Shown: positions 8,292 to 16,711, counted from the first letter of the stretch. The stretch: DNA of 64,000 nt from Pseudonocardia sp. HH130629-09 (GCF_001294645.1 NZ_CP011868.1:5518001-5582000); one strand, 5' to 3'. Program-made: numbers and translations. Notes: generated by a model from the sequence alone, not told the origin.

Positions 8292-8500
8292 CGGACCTTG
8301 TCGCGGCCGCGCCCGGACAGCCCCGACCGCTCGGAGAGCTCGGACAGGTCGAGGTCGCCGTCGAGCCAGCGGCCGACGCCGAGCCCGATCGCGCCGAGGA
8401 TCAGGGCGAGGACGAACCCGCCGAAGCCGCCGAGGATGCCGGCGATGGCCAGGAGGAGACCGGCGATCAGGCCGATCTGGGTGTTGGTGGACAGGGACAT
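8288..8500 (-). CDS. DUF2273 small membrane protein
   Basis: This roughly 70-residue protein begins MSLSTNTQIGLIAGLLLAIA. One glycine-rich hydrophobic stretch, probably two short helices, spans about residues 7-43 (GILGGFGGFVLALILGAIGL). A charged tail ELSERSGLSGRGRDKVR follows. DUF2273 proteins are regular members of Asp23 gene sets. I chose ATG 8500 because AAGGA lies 10 bases upstream, whereas GTG 8509 leaves no room for that site. It probably anchors or caps the Asp23 assembly in the membrane. Confidence 0.83.
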   Translation of the reverse strand: MSLSTNTQIGLIAGLLLAIAGILGGFGGFVLALILGAIGLGVGRWLDGDLDLSELSERSGLSGRGRDKVR

Positions 8501-8567
8501 CACAGTCACGTCCTTCGAGACGAGGAGGTACCGGACGTCCGGGGGTGTGGACGGGCGTCCGGGCGGG

Positions 8568-8969
8568 TCAGGGGGTGGCCGCGGGAGGGACCGGGAGCTC
8601 GCCGGTGGCGGGTGCCGAGTCCGACTCCCGGACGGGCGTCGGCTCGGTGGGACCGGCGTAGTCGCCGACCACCACGTCCACCCGCGCGCCCCCGACGACC
8701 GGGAGCAGCGCGGTGCGGACCTGGTGGTCGATCTCGGCCACGGAGGCCGGGTAGCGACCGACCACGTGCACCTCGACGGCCGGGGCCGTGGGGTCCACGC
8801 GGATGCCGCTCACCCGGCGTCCGGGCAGGTAGGTGGCGACCTCACCGAACCGGCCGCCGTGCAGCTGCGCGACGCCGGGGCAGCCCAGCACCGCGTCGGC
8901 GATCCGGTCGGTGTCGATCGCACCCGTGGCGACGATCCCGTCGCCACCCGCGGCGGTAAGGGCGCTCAC
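8568..8969 (-). CDS. Divergent Asp23-like protein of the envelope operon
   Basis: The 133-residue protein begins VSALTAAGGDGIVATGAIDT. A conserved core reads GVAQLHGGRFGEVATYLPGR, VEVHVVGRYPASVAEIDHQV and RVDVVVGDYAG, the same beta-alpha order as Asp23 but with a distinct first half (LHGGRFGE). It is short, soluble, and starts by GTGA overlap with the upstream Asp23 gene. It looks like a specialised partner that has lost the usual Asp23 start. The homology is my reading of the pattern, not a search result. Confidence 0.7.
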   Translation of the reverse strand: MSALTAAGGDGIVATGAIDTDRIADAVLGCPGVAQLHGGRFGEVATYLPGRRVSGIRVDPTAPAVEVHVVGRYPASVAEIDHQVRTALLPVVGGARVDVVVGDYAGPTEPTPVRESDSAPATGELPVPPAATP

Positions 8970-9439
8970 GCCACCCGCGAGGTGGACTCGATCTTCTTCG
9001 GCTCCTCGTCCTTGCCGTCGTCCTCGGACGGCAGGTGGACGTCGTCGACCGAGATGTTGACCTCGACGACCTCGAGCCCGGTCATCCGCTCCAGGGCGGA
9101 AATGACGTTGCGGCGCACGGCCTTCGCCAGGTCGGCGATGGAGACGCCGTACTCGACGACGACGTTGATGTCGACGGCGGCCTGCTTCTCGCCGACCTCG
9201 ACCGACACGCCCTGCGAGGCGTTGGTGGTGCCACCCGGGATGCGCTCGCGCAGCGCGCCGAACGCGCGGGCCGCGCCGCCGCCGAGGGCGTAGATGCCAC
9301 TGACCTCGCGGGCGGCCAGCCCGGCGATCTTCGAGACGACGGTCTCGGCGATGCGGGTGCTGCCGTGCTCGGACTGCAGGGCCGACGGGGTGCCGGTGAC
9401 AGCCGGGGCCTTGGTCGCCTTGGTCTCGGTGGTGCTCAT
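8966..9439 (-). CDS. Asp23/Gls24 family envelope stress protein (first copy, operon head)
   Basis: The 157-residue protein carries a full Asp23 domain: STRIAETVVSKIAGLAAREV, VSVEVGEKQAAVDINVVVEY, RRNVISALERMTGLEVVEVN and the closing ISVDDVHLP. The C-terminal tail is highly charged (SEDDGKDEEPKKIE). GGAGG lies 5 bases before ATG 9439. It is the first gene of the minus-strand operon, and the 280 bp upstream would hold the promoter. By analogy with staphylococci it polymerises near the membrane and helps with alkaline or cell-wall stress. Confidence 0.88.
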   Translation of the reverse strand: MSTTETKATKAPAVTGTPSALQSEHGSTRIAETVVSKIAGLAAREVSGIYALGGGAARAFGALRERIPGGTTNASQGVSVEVGEKQAAVDINVVVEYGVSIADLAKAVRRNVISALERMTGLEVVEVNISVDDVHLPSEDDGKDEEPKKIESTSRVA

Positions 9440-9716
9440 TGTGCCTCCAGGTCATGGCCCGGTACCGGGCCTCACAGTGGCCGGATCGGGGGCCGGTTCG
9501 CACCGGTGGTGCCCTGTCGATCCGCTCGACACACATGAGAGTCCCGGGGGTGGCGCATCCTCACGGACAAACTGGGGTGGCCGTCGTCACACCTGCGCTC
9601 CGCCGATGGGCCGCTGACCTGGGCGGAGAGCGTCTGAACTGCGAAGGGAGGCTGTGGCGGGGCCCGGATCCTGCGGGTTTGCGATCACGTGTTCGGGTGT
9701 TCATCGGGCGTGGTGG

Positions 9717-10190
9717 TCAGGCGGGCGGCAGGCCGATCGTCCAGCCGGTGACGTCGCGCAGTGCCACCTGCCAGCAGGCGGGTTCGCCGTAGTTCGGCCC
9801 GCCCGCCGCGGTCGGGACCACGAGTGCGTCGGTGAAGTAGATCCAGTGGATGTCCTTCGTCGGGACGTCCGGGCCGGGGCGCTCGTCGCCGCGACCGCCG
9901 GCCATCTCGTCGAACATGTCGGCCATCGACGCCGCGGACTCGTTGCTCGGATCGTCGGCGGTGAGCCGGCGCAGCTGGTCCCCGAGCCCGCGCAGTCAGG
10001 CCGAGGGGTGCACGGCGTTGCCGAACACCAGTCCGGCCGGGGTGGCGACGGTGAGCGGGACGCTGTTGCGCTCGTCGCGGTAGGCGATCGACAGCACCGC
10101 CTGCAGGTAGCTCGGTGCGCTCAGCTCGGGGATGGTGACCACACGCTGTGCGTCGGCCATCCCGGCGGGTCCGTCGGCGTCGACCGTCAT
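9717..10190 (-). pseudogene. Small gene of unknown function interrupted by an in-frame TGA
   Basis: From ATG 10190 the frame reads MTVDADGPAGMADAQRVVTI and continues YLQAVLSIAYRDERNSVPLT to NAVHPSA, where TGA occurs at 9996-9998. The same frame continues with LRGLGDQLRRLTADDPSNES and IHWIYFTDALVVPTAAGG to a stop at 9717. The downstream 92 codons keep the same G/C-rich third positions as the upstream part. One base change removes the stop and gives 157 residues. It could be a recent nonsense mutation, a sequencing error, or two separate small proteins. I do not recognise the family, and no membrane segment or signal peptide is visible. Confidence 0.6.
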
Positions 10191-10299
10191 GGCTCCGGAA
10201 GGTAACCAGGAAGCGCCCGGTCACGACAGGTCCACGTCGACCTGACGAGAACGCCCGGACGGTCCAGCGACCGCGCCGCCACCCGGCCCAGCCGACCCC

Positions 10300-11115
10300 T
10301 CAGGAACGACGTGCGCGCGCTGCGACGCCCGGCTCCGGGCGGCGCGGGGACGGCACCGCGACCTCGGGGTGGACGACGACGGCGAAGCGGGCCCCGGCGC
10401 CGTCGGGACCGACACCGTCGACGGTCTCGTGCGCCCGGACCGTCAGTCCGCGGGCGGTCGCGGCGGCGACGAGCGCCTCGTGCACCCGGTCGGCCGTCCC
10501 GGCCTGACCGAACGCCCCGCGGTAGTGGTAGGCCAGCAGCATCCCGCCCGGCCGCAGGCGGTCCAGCAGGGCGGTCAGGCCGACCCGCAGCGTGACCGTC
10601 TCCCAGTAGTAGAGGACGTCGGAGCAGACGATCAGGTCGAAGTCGCCCTCGGGCATCTCGTGCGGGAGCGTGCGCCGGACGAAGGTCCCCGACGGCACCC
10701 GGGCGGCGGCCCGCTCGACCGCGGCCGAGCAGATGTCCACCCCGAGCAGAGCCGCGGTGTGCCCGGCGAGACGGACCGACAGGTCGCCCTCGCCGCAGCC
10801 GACCTCCAGCACCCGGTCGAATCGGCGGCTGGCGAGCGCGTCCATGACGGTTCCGTACTTCTGCTGCTCGTAGGCCGACAGCCCGATCGAGTACGGGGCA
10901 GGGCTGCGGTAGAGCCGGTCGTGCGTGCGGCGCCCCCAGCCCGGCTGCCAGAGCCAGGTCTGGCCGGTCCAGCGGGGGGCGCGGGCGTCGCGGCCGAGCC
11001 GGGCCAGGCCGCGCACCGGGACCGCGGCGGCCCGCGCGCCGCCACTGAGGGAGAGCCGGGCGACCCGCCGGGCGTGGTCGATCGGCGTGCGACGGACGGG
11101 TCGGCTCTCGGCCAT
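10300..11115 (-). CDS. SAM-dependent methyltransferase, NodS-like
   Basis: The protein of about 271 residues has the class I methyltransferase motif I VLEVGCGEGDLSVRLAGH, motif II acid in LLGVDICSAAVERAAARV, and motif IV FDLIVCSDVLYYWE. The FDLIVCSDVLYYW pattern is typical of NodS-type methyltransferases (PF05401). A basic N-terminal region with RWTGQTWLWQPGWGRRTHDR precedes the domain. I chose ATG 11115 because GGAG lies 6 bases upstream; ATG 11154 would add 13 residues without a good ribosome site. It stands alone, so the methyl acceptor is unknown. Confidence 0.78.
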   Translation of the reverse strand: MAESRPVRRTPIDHARRVARLSLSGGARAAAVPVRGLARLGRDARAPRWTGQTWLWQPGWGRRTHDRLYRSPAPYSIGLSAYEQQKYGTVMDALASRRFDRVLEVGCGEGDLSVRLAGHTAALLGVDICSAAVERAAARVPSGTFVRRTLPHEMPEGDFDLIVCSDVLYYWETVTLRVGLTALLDRLRPGGMLLAYHYRGAFGQAGTADRVHEALVAAATARGLTVRAHETVDGVGPDGAGARFAVVVHPEVAVPSPRRPEPGVAARARRS

Positions 11116-11223
11116 CGGGGGCTCCGGGGGACGTGCGGGTGATACGTCCGGCATGTCGCCGCACGACCGTCTCCGCGTTACGCCGGACGCCGAGCAACCC
11201 CCGATGCGGTGACTCCCCGCGAG

Positions 11224-11766
11224 CTAGCCCTTACGGGCCGCGGTCTCCTCGGAGGCCTTCACGACCTGCACCTGGTCGCCGATCTGCAGGTAGTCGAAGT
11301 ACGCCTCGGCGTCGGCCGGCGGGACGTGGATGCAGCCCGCGGAGGAGCGGTTCGGGTCGCCGCTGTGGAAGGCGATGCCGCCGTCGTTGAAGAAGACCGA
11401 CCACGGCATCGGAGCGGGGTCGCCGTTGGGCAGGCGCGACTCCTCGCTCTTGTGCTCGGCGTCCTTGCGGTAGACGCGCAGCGAGTGGCCGACGGGGGTC
11501 TCCTGGCCGTTGCCGCCGGAGGAGATGCCGATCGGGCCCCGGATGACCTTGCCGTCCTGGATGAGCCACGACCGCTGCGAGTCCAGGTCGACGCACGCCT
11601 TGGCGGTGATCGAGCAGGGGGTGCCGGGGACGAGCGGCTGCGCGCGGGCCTGCTCGGCCGCGGGGGAGGCGGCCAGGGCGGTCCCGGCGACGGCGACACC
11701 CGCGATGGTGGCCAGTCCGAGGCCCAGTGCGACGAGGCGGCGGGGCCGCTGCCGGACGGTGTCCAT
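11224..11766 (-). CDS. Secreted L,D-transpeptidase (YkuD fold)
   Basis: The 180-residue protein starts MDTVRQRPRRLVALGLGLAT, a signal peptide with a cleavage region near AGTALAASPA. The YkuD domain follows: RSWLIQDGKVIRGPIGISSG, then the catalytic block FHSGDPNRSSAGCIHVPPAD with the invariant His, Ser and Cys. It would crosslink peptidoglycan (3-3 links) or attach proteins outside the membrane. AGGAG sits 8 bases before ATG 11766. The protein is shorter than the mycobacterial Ldt enzymes because it lacks the Ig-like domains. Confidence 0.88.
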   Translation of the reverse strand: MDTVRQRPRRLVALGLGLATIAGVAVAGTALAASPAAEQARAQPLVPGTPCSITAKACVDLDSQRSWLIQDGKVIRGPIGISSGGNGQETPVGHSLRVYRKDAEHKSEESRLPNGDPAPMPWSVFFNDGGIAFHSGDPNRSSAGCIHVPPADAEAYFDYLQIGDQVQVVKASEETAARKG

Positions 11767-12081
11767 GGGGGTGCTCCTGTTCGTCCGCGTCGCCCGGGGC
11801 GGCGACGCCACGTGATCGTTCCGTCACCGTGGGAGACGCGTGGGGAGCGCCCAGGTTGCGTGACGAAAGGTTCGGCCGTGCCGGGTCAGTCTGCACCCCG
11901 TTCCCGACCGGCCCGGACGCGGTGCGCTCCCGTCCCGATCACCCGGAAGGACCGTCTCGGTTCCGATGTCCGGTCCGCCCGGGTTCCGCCGTCCGGTGCA
12001 GGCGGACCACCTGCCCGCTGCGCCCCGGACACGACGATGCCGGCGACCCGTGGGGCCGCCGGCATCGTCGGGAGGGCCGGG
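11767..12081. other. Intergenic stretch with one terminator
   Basis: This 315-bp stretch lies between two minus-strand genes. It holds the likely promoter of the transpeptidase gene (no clear -10/-35 pair stands out) and, at its right end, the hairpin terminator of the monooxygenase gene. No coding frame with family features was seen. Confidence 0.6.
12032..12070 (-). terminator. Hairpin terminator after the monooxygenase gene
   Basis: CGACGATGCCGGCG at 12032-12045 pairs with its complement ending at 12070, across a GC-rich loop. It lies 12 bases beyond the stop of the minus-strand gene ending at 12082. Confidence 0.8.
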
Positions 12082-12408
12082 TCAGTGCGGGGTGACCTCG
12101 CCCATCTCGACCCAGACGTCCTTGCCGTCCTCGCTCTGGAAGTTGATGAGCGGCTTCTCCGGCACGACCGAGCCCATGAAGTCGAAGAACTTCTGCGCGT
12201 GGTCGGTCTTCACGTGTGCGTCGCCGGCCGCGCTGTCCTGGAAGACCTCCACGATCACGAACTCGTTCGGCTCCTCGGAGTTCTCGTAGTAGTCGAAGGA
12301 GATGTTGCCCGGCTCGGAGTTCACGTCCTTCGTGTACTGCGAGATGCCGGTCAGCCACTCCTCGCGCTTGTCCGGGCGGATCTGTGCCTTGAGCACGATG
12401 AGGATCAT
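12082..12408 (-). CDS. Antibiotic biosynthesis monooxygenase-domain protein (putative quinol monooxygenase)
   Basis: The 108-residue protein reads MILIVLKAQIRPDKREEWLT, then NISFDYYENSEEPNEFVIVE and VFQDSAAGDAHVKTDHAQKF, the dimeric alpha+beta barrel (ABM) layout shared by YgiN-type quinol monooxygenases. It is short, soluble and cofactor-free by family. The acidic composition is higher than its neighbours. It is a single-gene transcript with its own terminator. The substrate is unknown; stress-linked aromatic or quinone oxidation is typical for the family. Confidence 0.8.
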   Translation of the reverse strand: MILIVLKAQIRPDKREEWLTGISQYTKDVNSEPGNISFDYYENSEEPNEFVIVEVFQDSAAGDAHVKTDHAQKFFDFMGSVVPEKPLINFQSEDGKDVWVEMGEVTPH

Positions 12409-12510
12409 GTGAGCCTCCGGTCACGGTCGTCGGGAACGTCGCGGGGATCGTTCCACGGATCGGTGGCGTGCGGGCGTCTCAATCAGGGACGCCCACCGGG
12501 TTGACAGCGC

Positions 12511-13429
12511 TCAGGAGAACGTCGCGGTGTCGATCACGAAGCGGTAGCGCACGTCGCCCCGCACGACCCGCTCCCATGCCTCGTCGACCTGGTCGCAGGA
12601 GATCGTCTCGATGTCGGCGCCCAGGCCGTGCTCGGCGCAGAAGTCGAGCATCTCCTGGGTCTCGCGGATGCCACCGATCTTCGAACCGGCCAGGCTCCTG
12701 CGGCTCGCGACGAGGGAGAAGCCGTGGTACGGAAGCGGGCCCTCCGGCACGCCGACGTTGACCATCGTCCCGTCGAGCTTGAGCAGTCCGAGGTAGGCGT
12801 CGACCGGGATCTGCGCGGCGACGGTGTTGACGATCAGGTCGAAACGGCCCGCCAGCTCGCTGAACGTGCTCTCGTCCTCGGTGGCGAAGTAGTGGTCCGC
12901 GCCGAGCCGCTTCCCGTCCTCCTGCTTGGACAGCGTGCGGGACAGGACGGTCACCTCGGCACCCATCGCGGCGGCGATCTTGACGCCCATGTGGCCGAGG
13001 CCGCCCATGCCGACGATCGCGACCTGCTTGCCGGGGCCGGCGTTCCAGTGGCGCAGCGGCGAGTACAGGGTGATGCCGGCGCACAGCAGCGGAGCGGCGA
13101 CGTCGAGCTCCACGCCGTCCGGGATGCGCAGCACGTAGTTCTCGTCGACCACGATCTGCGTCGAGTAGCCGCCGTAGGTCGGCTCGCCGTCGTACTGCCG
13201 GCCGTTGTAGGTCTGAACCTCGCCCTTGAGGCAGTACTGCTCCTCACCGGCGAGGCAGTTCTCGCACTCGCGACAGGAGTCCACGAAGCAGCCGACGCCG
13301 ACGCGGTCGCCCACCGCGTAGCGCGAGACCTGGTCGCCGACGGCCGAGACGACTCCGGCGATCTCGTGGCCGGGGACCATCGGGTAGATGCCCTCGCCCC
13401 ACTCGTCGCGGGCCTGGTGGATGTCGGAG
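12511..13429 (-). pseudogene. Zinc alcohol dehydrogenase, C-terminal part, cut by an IS3-type element
   Basis: The frame reads DIHQARDEWGEGIYPMVPGH from the IS edge, then the structural-zinc cysteines in VDSCRECENCLAGEEQYC, the NADP fold VAIVGMGGLGHMGVKIAAAM, and the end YRFVIDTATFS. This matches the YahK/CAD-type NADPH-dependent aldehyde reductase group. The N-terminal residues lie beyond the insertion at 14704-14831. Removing 13430-14700 and one GAG copy restores ATC TGC CAC TCC GAC ATC, i.e. the catalytic-zinc GICHSDIH motif, with no frame change. The gene was intact until the insertion. Confidence 0.9.
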
Positions 13430-13458
13430 TGCGGTTCCCCCGAGATCGTGGAGGGTTC

Positions 13459-14367
13459 TTATGCCGCGTCTCGGGTGAGGGCGGCGTTCTCGTAGTTGAT
13501 CGGTGAGAGCCCGGCGGCGGCACTGTGTCGCCGCCGGTGGTTGTAGAAGCCGTAACACCAGTCGATGACCGCCGCCCGCGCCCTACTGATGGTGTCGAAG
13601 TCGTTGCGGGACAGCACTTCCCACTCCAGGCTGGAGAAGAACGCCTCCGCCGCGGCATTGTCGAAACACGACCCGACCCGGCCCATCGACTGACGGATGT
13701 CGAGCCGCCGACACAGAGCGGTGAACGCGCCCGCGGTGTAGGTCGACCCGCGGTCGGTGTGGAAGATCACCCCGGCGATTCGGTCCGCCCCGCCGCGGGC
13801 CGCCACCGCCATCCGGATCGCCGCACACGCCAGCTCGGGGTTCGGGTGCAGCCCCGTGGCCGCGCCGAGCAGCCGCCGCGAGTACAGGTCGATCACCGTG
13901 GCCAGATACAACTTCCCGGCCGCGGTGGGGATCTCGGTCATGTCCCCGACCCATCTGCGGTTCGGCTCGGCCGCAGTGAAACCCCGACGAAGCAGGTCCG
14001 GGAACTTCGGCGCCGTGCGGTCCTGGCGGGTCAGTCCGTTGTGCCGCTTGATCCGGCGGGCGACCAGGCCCTGGCGGCGCATCGAGTCCGCCACGGTCTT
14101 CTCCGACACCCGCCATCCGGCCTCACACAGGTCGGCGTGCAGACGGGGTGAGCCGTGTAGCCGCTGGGCGTCGTCGAACGCCACGGCCACGGCGGCGTCC
14201 CACGCGCAGCGGCGCTTCTCGGTCGCGGTGGCACCACCGTCGGAACGCGCGGCGCGGTCGAGCCACTTGTACAGCCAGGAGATCGACACCCCCAACAGGG
14301 CGCAGGCCAGCGTGTGCGGCACCCGGTGGAAGGTCCTCTGGTCGGCGATGAAACGGGCCACGCTCAC
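13459..14367 (-). CDS. IS3-family transposase OrfB (integrase core)
   Basis: About 302 residues from GTG 14367 (VSVARFIADQRTFHRVPHTL). An HTH_21-like region, ARRIKRHNGLTRQD, precedes the rve integrase core with RRWVGDMTEIPTAAGKLYLA (D1), VIFHTDRGSTYTAGAFTALC (D2) and CFDNAAAEAFFSSLEWEVL (E). Its GTG overlaps the OrfA stop (GTGA), so expression may be by stop-start coupling. The frame also stays open upstream to 14388, so a frameshift-made OrfAB fusion, usual for IS3, is equally possible. Confidence 0.9.
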   Translation of the reverse strand: MSVARFIADQRTFHRVPHTLACALLGVSISWLYKWLDRAARSDGGATATEKRRCAWDAAVAVAFDDAQRLHGSPRLHADLCEAGWRVSEKTVADSMRRQGLVARRIKRHNGLTRQDRTAPKFPDLLRRGFTAAEPNRRWVGDMTEIPTAAGKLYLATVIDLYSRRLLGAATGLHPNPELACAAIRMAVAARGGADRIAGVIFHTDRGSTYTAGAFTALCRRLDIRQSMGRVGSCFDNAAAEAFFSSLEWEVLSRNDFDTISRARAAVIDWCYGFYNHRRRHSAAAGLSPINYENAALTRDAA

Positions 14368-14654
14368 TTCGTCGCCTCCTTGACCCACAGGACCACGGAT
14401 CGCTTGAGGACATCACGCTCCATCCGCAGCTCGGCGTTCTCCGCGCGCAGCCGCTTGAGCTCCTCGACGCCGCCGCGAGACAGGCCCTCGGTGTCCTCGC
14501 GGGCCTCTCGTGCACGGGCCACCCAGTTGCCCAGCGTGCCCTCGTTGACCCCCAGGTCACGGGCGACCTGGGCGATCGGCTTGCCCGTCTCCTCCACGAC
14601 CCGGACCGCTCCGTCACGGAACTCCCGGTCGTAGCGCTTCCGTACCTCTGGCAT
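14364..14654 (-). CDS. IS3-family transposase OrfA
   Basis: The 96-residue protein MPEVRKRYDREFRDGAVRVV has the HTH_8/Tnp_1 helix-turn-helix (KPIAQVARDLGVNEGTLGNW) and a leucine-zipper-like end ELKRLRAENAELRMERDVLK, which allows dimerisation. It binds the IS ends and works with OrfB. The stop overlaps the proposed OrfB start by four bases. Confidence 0.9.
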   Translation of the reverse strand: MPEVRKRYDREFRDGAVRVVEETGKPIAQVARDLGVNEGTLGNWVARAREAREDTEGLSRGGVEELKRLRAENAELRMERDVLKRSVVLWVKEATK

Positions 14655-14700
14655 CGCTACCCCTTATAGCTGATGCCTCCCCGATCATGGGGGAACCGCA

Positions 14701-14831
14701 GAGTGGCAGATCCCGGCGTAGGCGATGTCGATGACGACGTCGTGCGGCCGCGGGTCGCGGCGCTCGACGGTGCCGCGATCGAACGGCTTGTTCGGGCCTG
14801 CGGTCTTCATGGCGGACACGGTCGTGGGCAC
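14701..14831 (-). pseudogene. Zinc alcohol dehydrogenase, N-terminal part
   Basis: From GTG 14831 (after GAGGAGG) the frame reads VPTTVSAMKTAGPNKPFDRG and HDVVIDIAYAGICHS, then enters the IS and stops. It joins the fragment at 12511-13429. An ATG at 14810 is an alternative start. The catalytic zinc Cys is in AYAGICHS, only a few codons from the insertion point. Confidence 0.88.
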
Positions 14832-15097
14832 GGTTCCTCCTCGTGGCGTCGCTGCCGACGCCGTGGTTCGGGTGTGGCCGGGCGCCGATGCCACGGCGGG
14901 ATGCGCGGCCGGTCGTACGGCCGCATCGCCATGTGTCTACCCATTGATCGTTGTGTGCGATGCATCGACGGGCTGTGCGACACGTCTCCCACCCGCGGAG
15001 GAGCAACCGGGCGCCGAGGATCGGTCGGACGAGGGATCCGCGACCGTGCCGTGGCGCCCTACCGTCGGCCCATGACCGGGACGAGGGGGACGCCGCG

Positions 15098-16125
15098 GTG
15101 CCGCGGCCGTGGTGGAACCGGGTGGGGTGGGCGCTGCACGCGCTGCTGCGGTTCGTCCTGATCCTGCTCATGCAGCCCTACGTCTGGTCCAAGCTCACCC
15201 TGACCCAGATGGGCCGGGCCGACTACTCCGAGGCGCTCGTCATGACCGGCGAGAAGAGCCCGATGGGGCTGCTGTGGGGGTTCATGGCCTACTCCCCGGT
15301 GATCCAGTTCCTGGCCGGGTTCGCCGAGCTCGTCGTCGTGCTGCTGCTGGTGTTCCGGCGCACGGCCTGGATCGGCGGCCTGCTCGGGACCGTTGCCCTC
15401 GGCACGGTCTTCCTGCTGAACATGACCTACGACGTACCGGTCAAGCAGCTCGCCCTCGCCCTGACGGTCGGGTTCGCGCTCGTCGCGGCCCCCGAGCTGC
15501 CACGGGTGGTCCGGTTCCTGGCCGGGCGTCCGACGGTGGCGACCGAGGGGTCCCCGCGGCTGCTGCCGTGGCCGCGGGTCCGCCGGGTGACCCGCTGGCT
15601 GGTCCCGGTGCTCGGACTGGTGCTGATCGCCGCGCAGGGCGCGCTGTTCCAGCAGTTCCAGCCTCCGTTCCAGCGCTCCGACATCGCGCTCGCCGGGGTC
15701 TACCGGGTCGTGGAGGACCCGACGGCCCCCGCCGCGCGGCTCGCCGACGACCGCCGTTGGCAACACGTGGCCGTGGGGCAGTGGACCTACGTCGGCCCGT
15801 CGCTCCCGGTACCCGGCTACCCGCAGACCGGCTCCGCCGGGATCTCGGTGCGGCTCGCCGACAGCACCGTCGTCCGCGGGACCTGGCGGCCCGTCGGGGA
15901 CCGGACGATCCGGGTCGAGTGGAACGCGCCGCAGTCCGGCGCGACCTCCCTGGTCGAGCCGCCGTCCGGACCGCCGAGCTGACCTGGACGCCCCGGCCCG
16001 ACGGCCGGGTCGAGCTGACCGGGGACGGCCAGCGGCTCGTGCTGGAGAGCGACCCCGAGCTTCGCTTCCTCTACGACCGCGGCTTCTCCTGGGATGCGGG
16101 GAACGAGGCGGCCGTCCACCGCTGA
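15098..16125 (+). pseudogene. DoxX-like membrane protein with a probable one-base frameshift near its end
   Basis: From GTG 15098 the frame encodes four hydrophobic helices (ALLRFVLILLMQPYVWSKLT, FLAGFAELVVVLLLVFRRTA, GLLGTVALGTVFLLNM, LALALTVGFALVAAPELP), a further helix LVPVLGLVLIAAQGALFQQF and an extracytoplasmic region. It stops at 15982 after NAPQSGATSLVEPPSG. A second frame then carries AELTWTPRPDGRVELTGDGQ and VLESDPELRFLYDRGFSWDA to 16125 with the same codon bias. The total length is one base short of a multiple of three, so one lost base near 15970 explains both. The family is DoxX-like by helix pattern; function unknown. Confidence 0.68.
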
Positions 16126-16142
16126 GGCCCTACGCTGGCCCG

Positions 16143-16670
16143 ATGCTTCCACGGCTCGGGCTCGCCGAGTGGGTCGTGCTGGCCGTGGCCGGCGAGCGCC
16201 CGGTGCACGGTTTCGCCGTCGCCGCACTCACCGCCGCCGACGGCGAGCTGGGCCGGGTCTGGCAGATCCCTCGCCCGGTCGTCTACCGGGCGATCGGCAG
16301 GCTGGTCGACGCCGGCCTGATCACCGCCGAGGCCGTCGAGACCAAGGGCGGCCCGCCCCGCACCCTCTACGCCGCCACCCCCGTCGGCCGCGGCCACGTC
16401 GACGCCTGGCTGGGCATCCCGGTGCCGCACGTGCGGGACCTGCGCTCGGAGTTCCTGCTCAAGCTGGCGGTGCTGCACCGGCACGGCCGGGACGCGACCG
16501 CGCTGGTCGAGGCCCAGCGTCGCGAGCTGGCCCCGATCGTCGCGGCGCTGCGGGCGGAACAGGACCGGGCCGCAGCGGCGGGGGACGGCGGCGACGAGTT
16601 CGACCGGATGCTGGCCGCCTGGCGGCGCACCTCGGCGGAGGCGGCACTGGCCTTCCTCGACGAACTCTGA
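16143..16670 (+). CDS. PadR-family transcriptional regulator
   Basis: The 175-residue protein MLPRLGLAEWVVLAVAGERP has a winged helix: VHGFAVAALTAADGELGRVW, IPRPVVYRAIGRLVDAGLIT and the wing AVETKGGPPRTLYAATPVGR. A C-terminal dimer helix follows (LLKLAVLHRHGRDATALVEA). PadR proteins repress genes in response to phenolics or drugs. It sits 17 bp after the DoxX-like gene and may be co-transcribed with it. The AT-rich inverted repeat just downstream may be its site. Confidence 0.85.
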   Translation: MLPRLGLAEWVVLAVAGERPVHGFAVAALTAADGELGRVWQIPRPVVYRAIGRLVDAGLITAEAVETKGGPPRTLYAATPVGRGHVDAWLGIPVPHVRDLRSEFLLKLAVLHRHGRDATALVEAQRRELAPIVAALRAEQDRAAAAGDGGDEFDRMLAAWRRTSAEAALAFLDEL

Positions 16671-16685
16671 CTTGTACTCCCGATA

Positions 16686-16711
16686 CGGATACTGGATAGT
16701 TCTGGTATCCG
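16686..16711. promoter_or_regulatory. Inverted repeat before the DUF1707 gene
   Basis: CGGATAC at 16686-16692 and GTATCCG at 16705-16711 form 7-bp arms around 12 bases, in a short AT-richer island between the PadR gene and the DUF1707 gene. It could be an operator for the adjacent PadR protein, or a weak terminator. The repeat is visible; the role is inferred. Confidence 0.45.

Larger units (their letters stand above)
13430..14700 (-). mobile_element. IS3-family insertion sequence inside the alcohol dehydrogenase gene
   Basis: The element starts TGCGGTTCCCCC (13430) and ends GGGGGAACCGCA (14700), the TG...CA ends of IS3 elements with imperfect inverted repeats extending through GATCG and GGAGG. 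A 3-bp target duplication GAG lies at 13427-13429 and 14701-14703. The 1,271-bp element carries orfA and orfB on the minus strand, in the same direction as the interrupted gene. Both open frames are complete, so it may be active. Confidence 0.93.

Noticed and set aside
9990..10000. Selenocysteine at the in-frame TGA
   Set aside because: There is no hairpin typical of a selenocysteine insertion element directly after the codon, no known selenoprotein motif, and no sel genes in the window.
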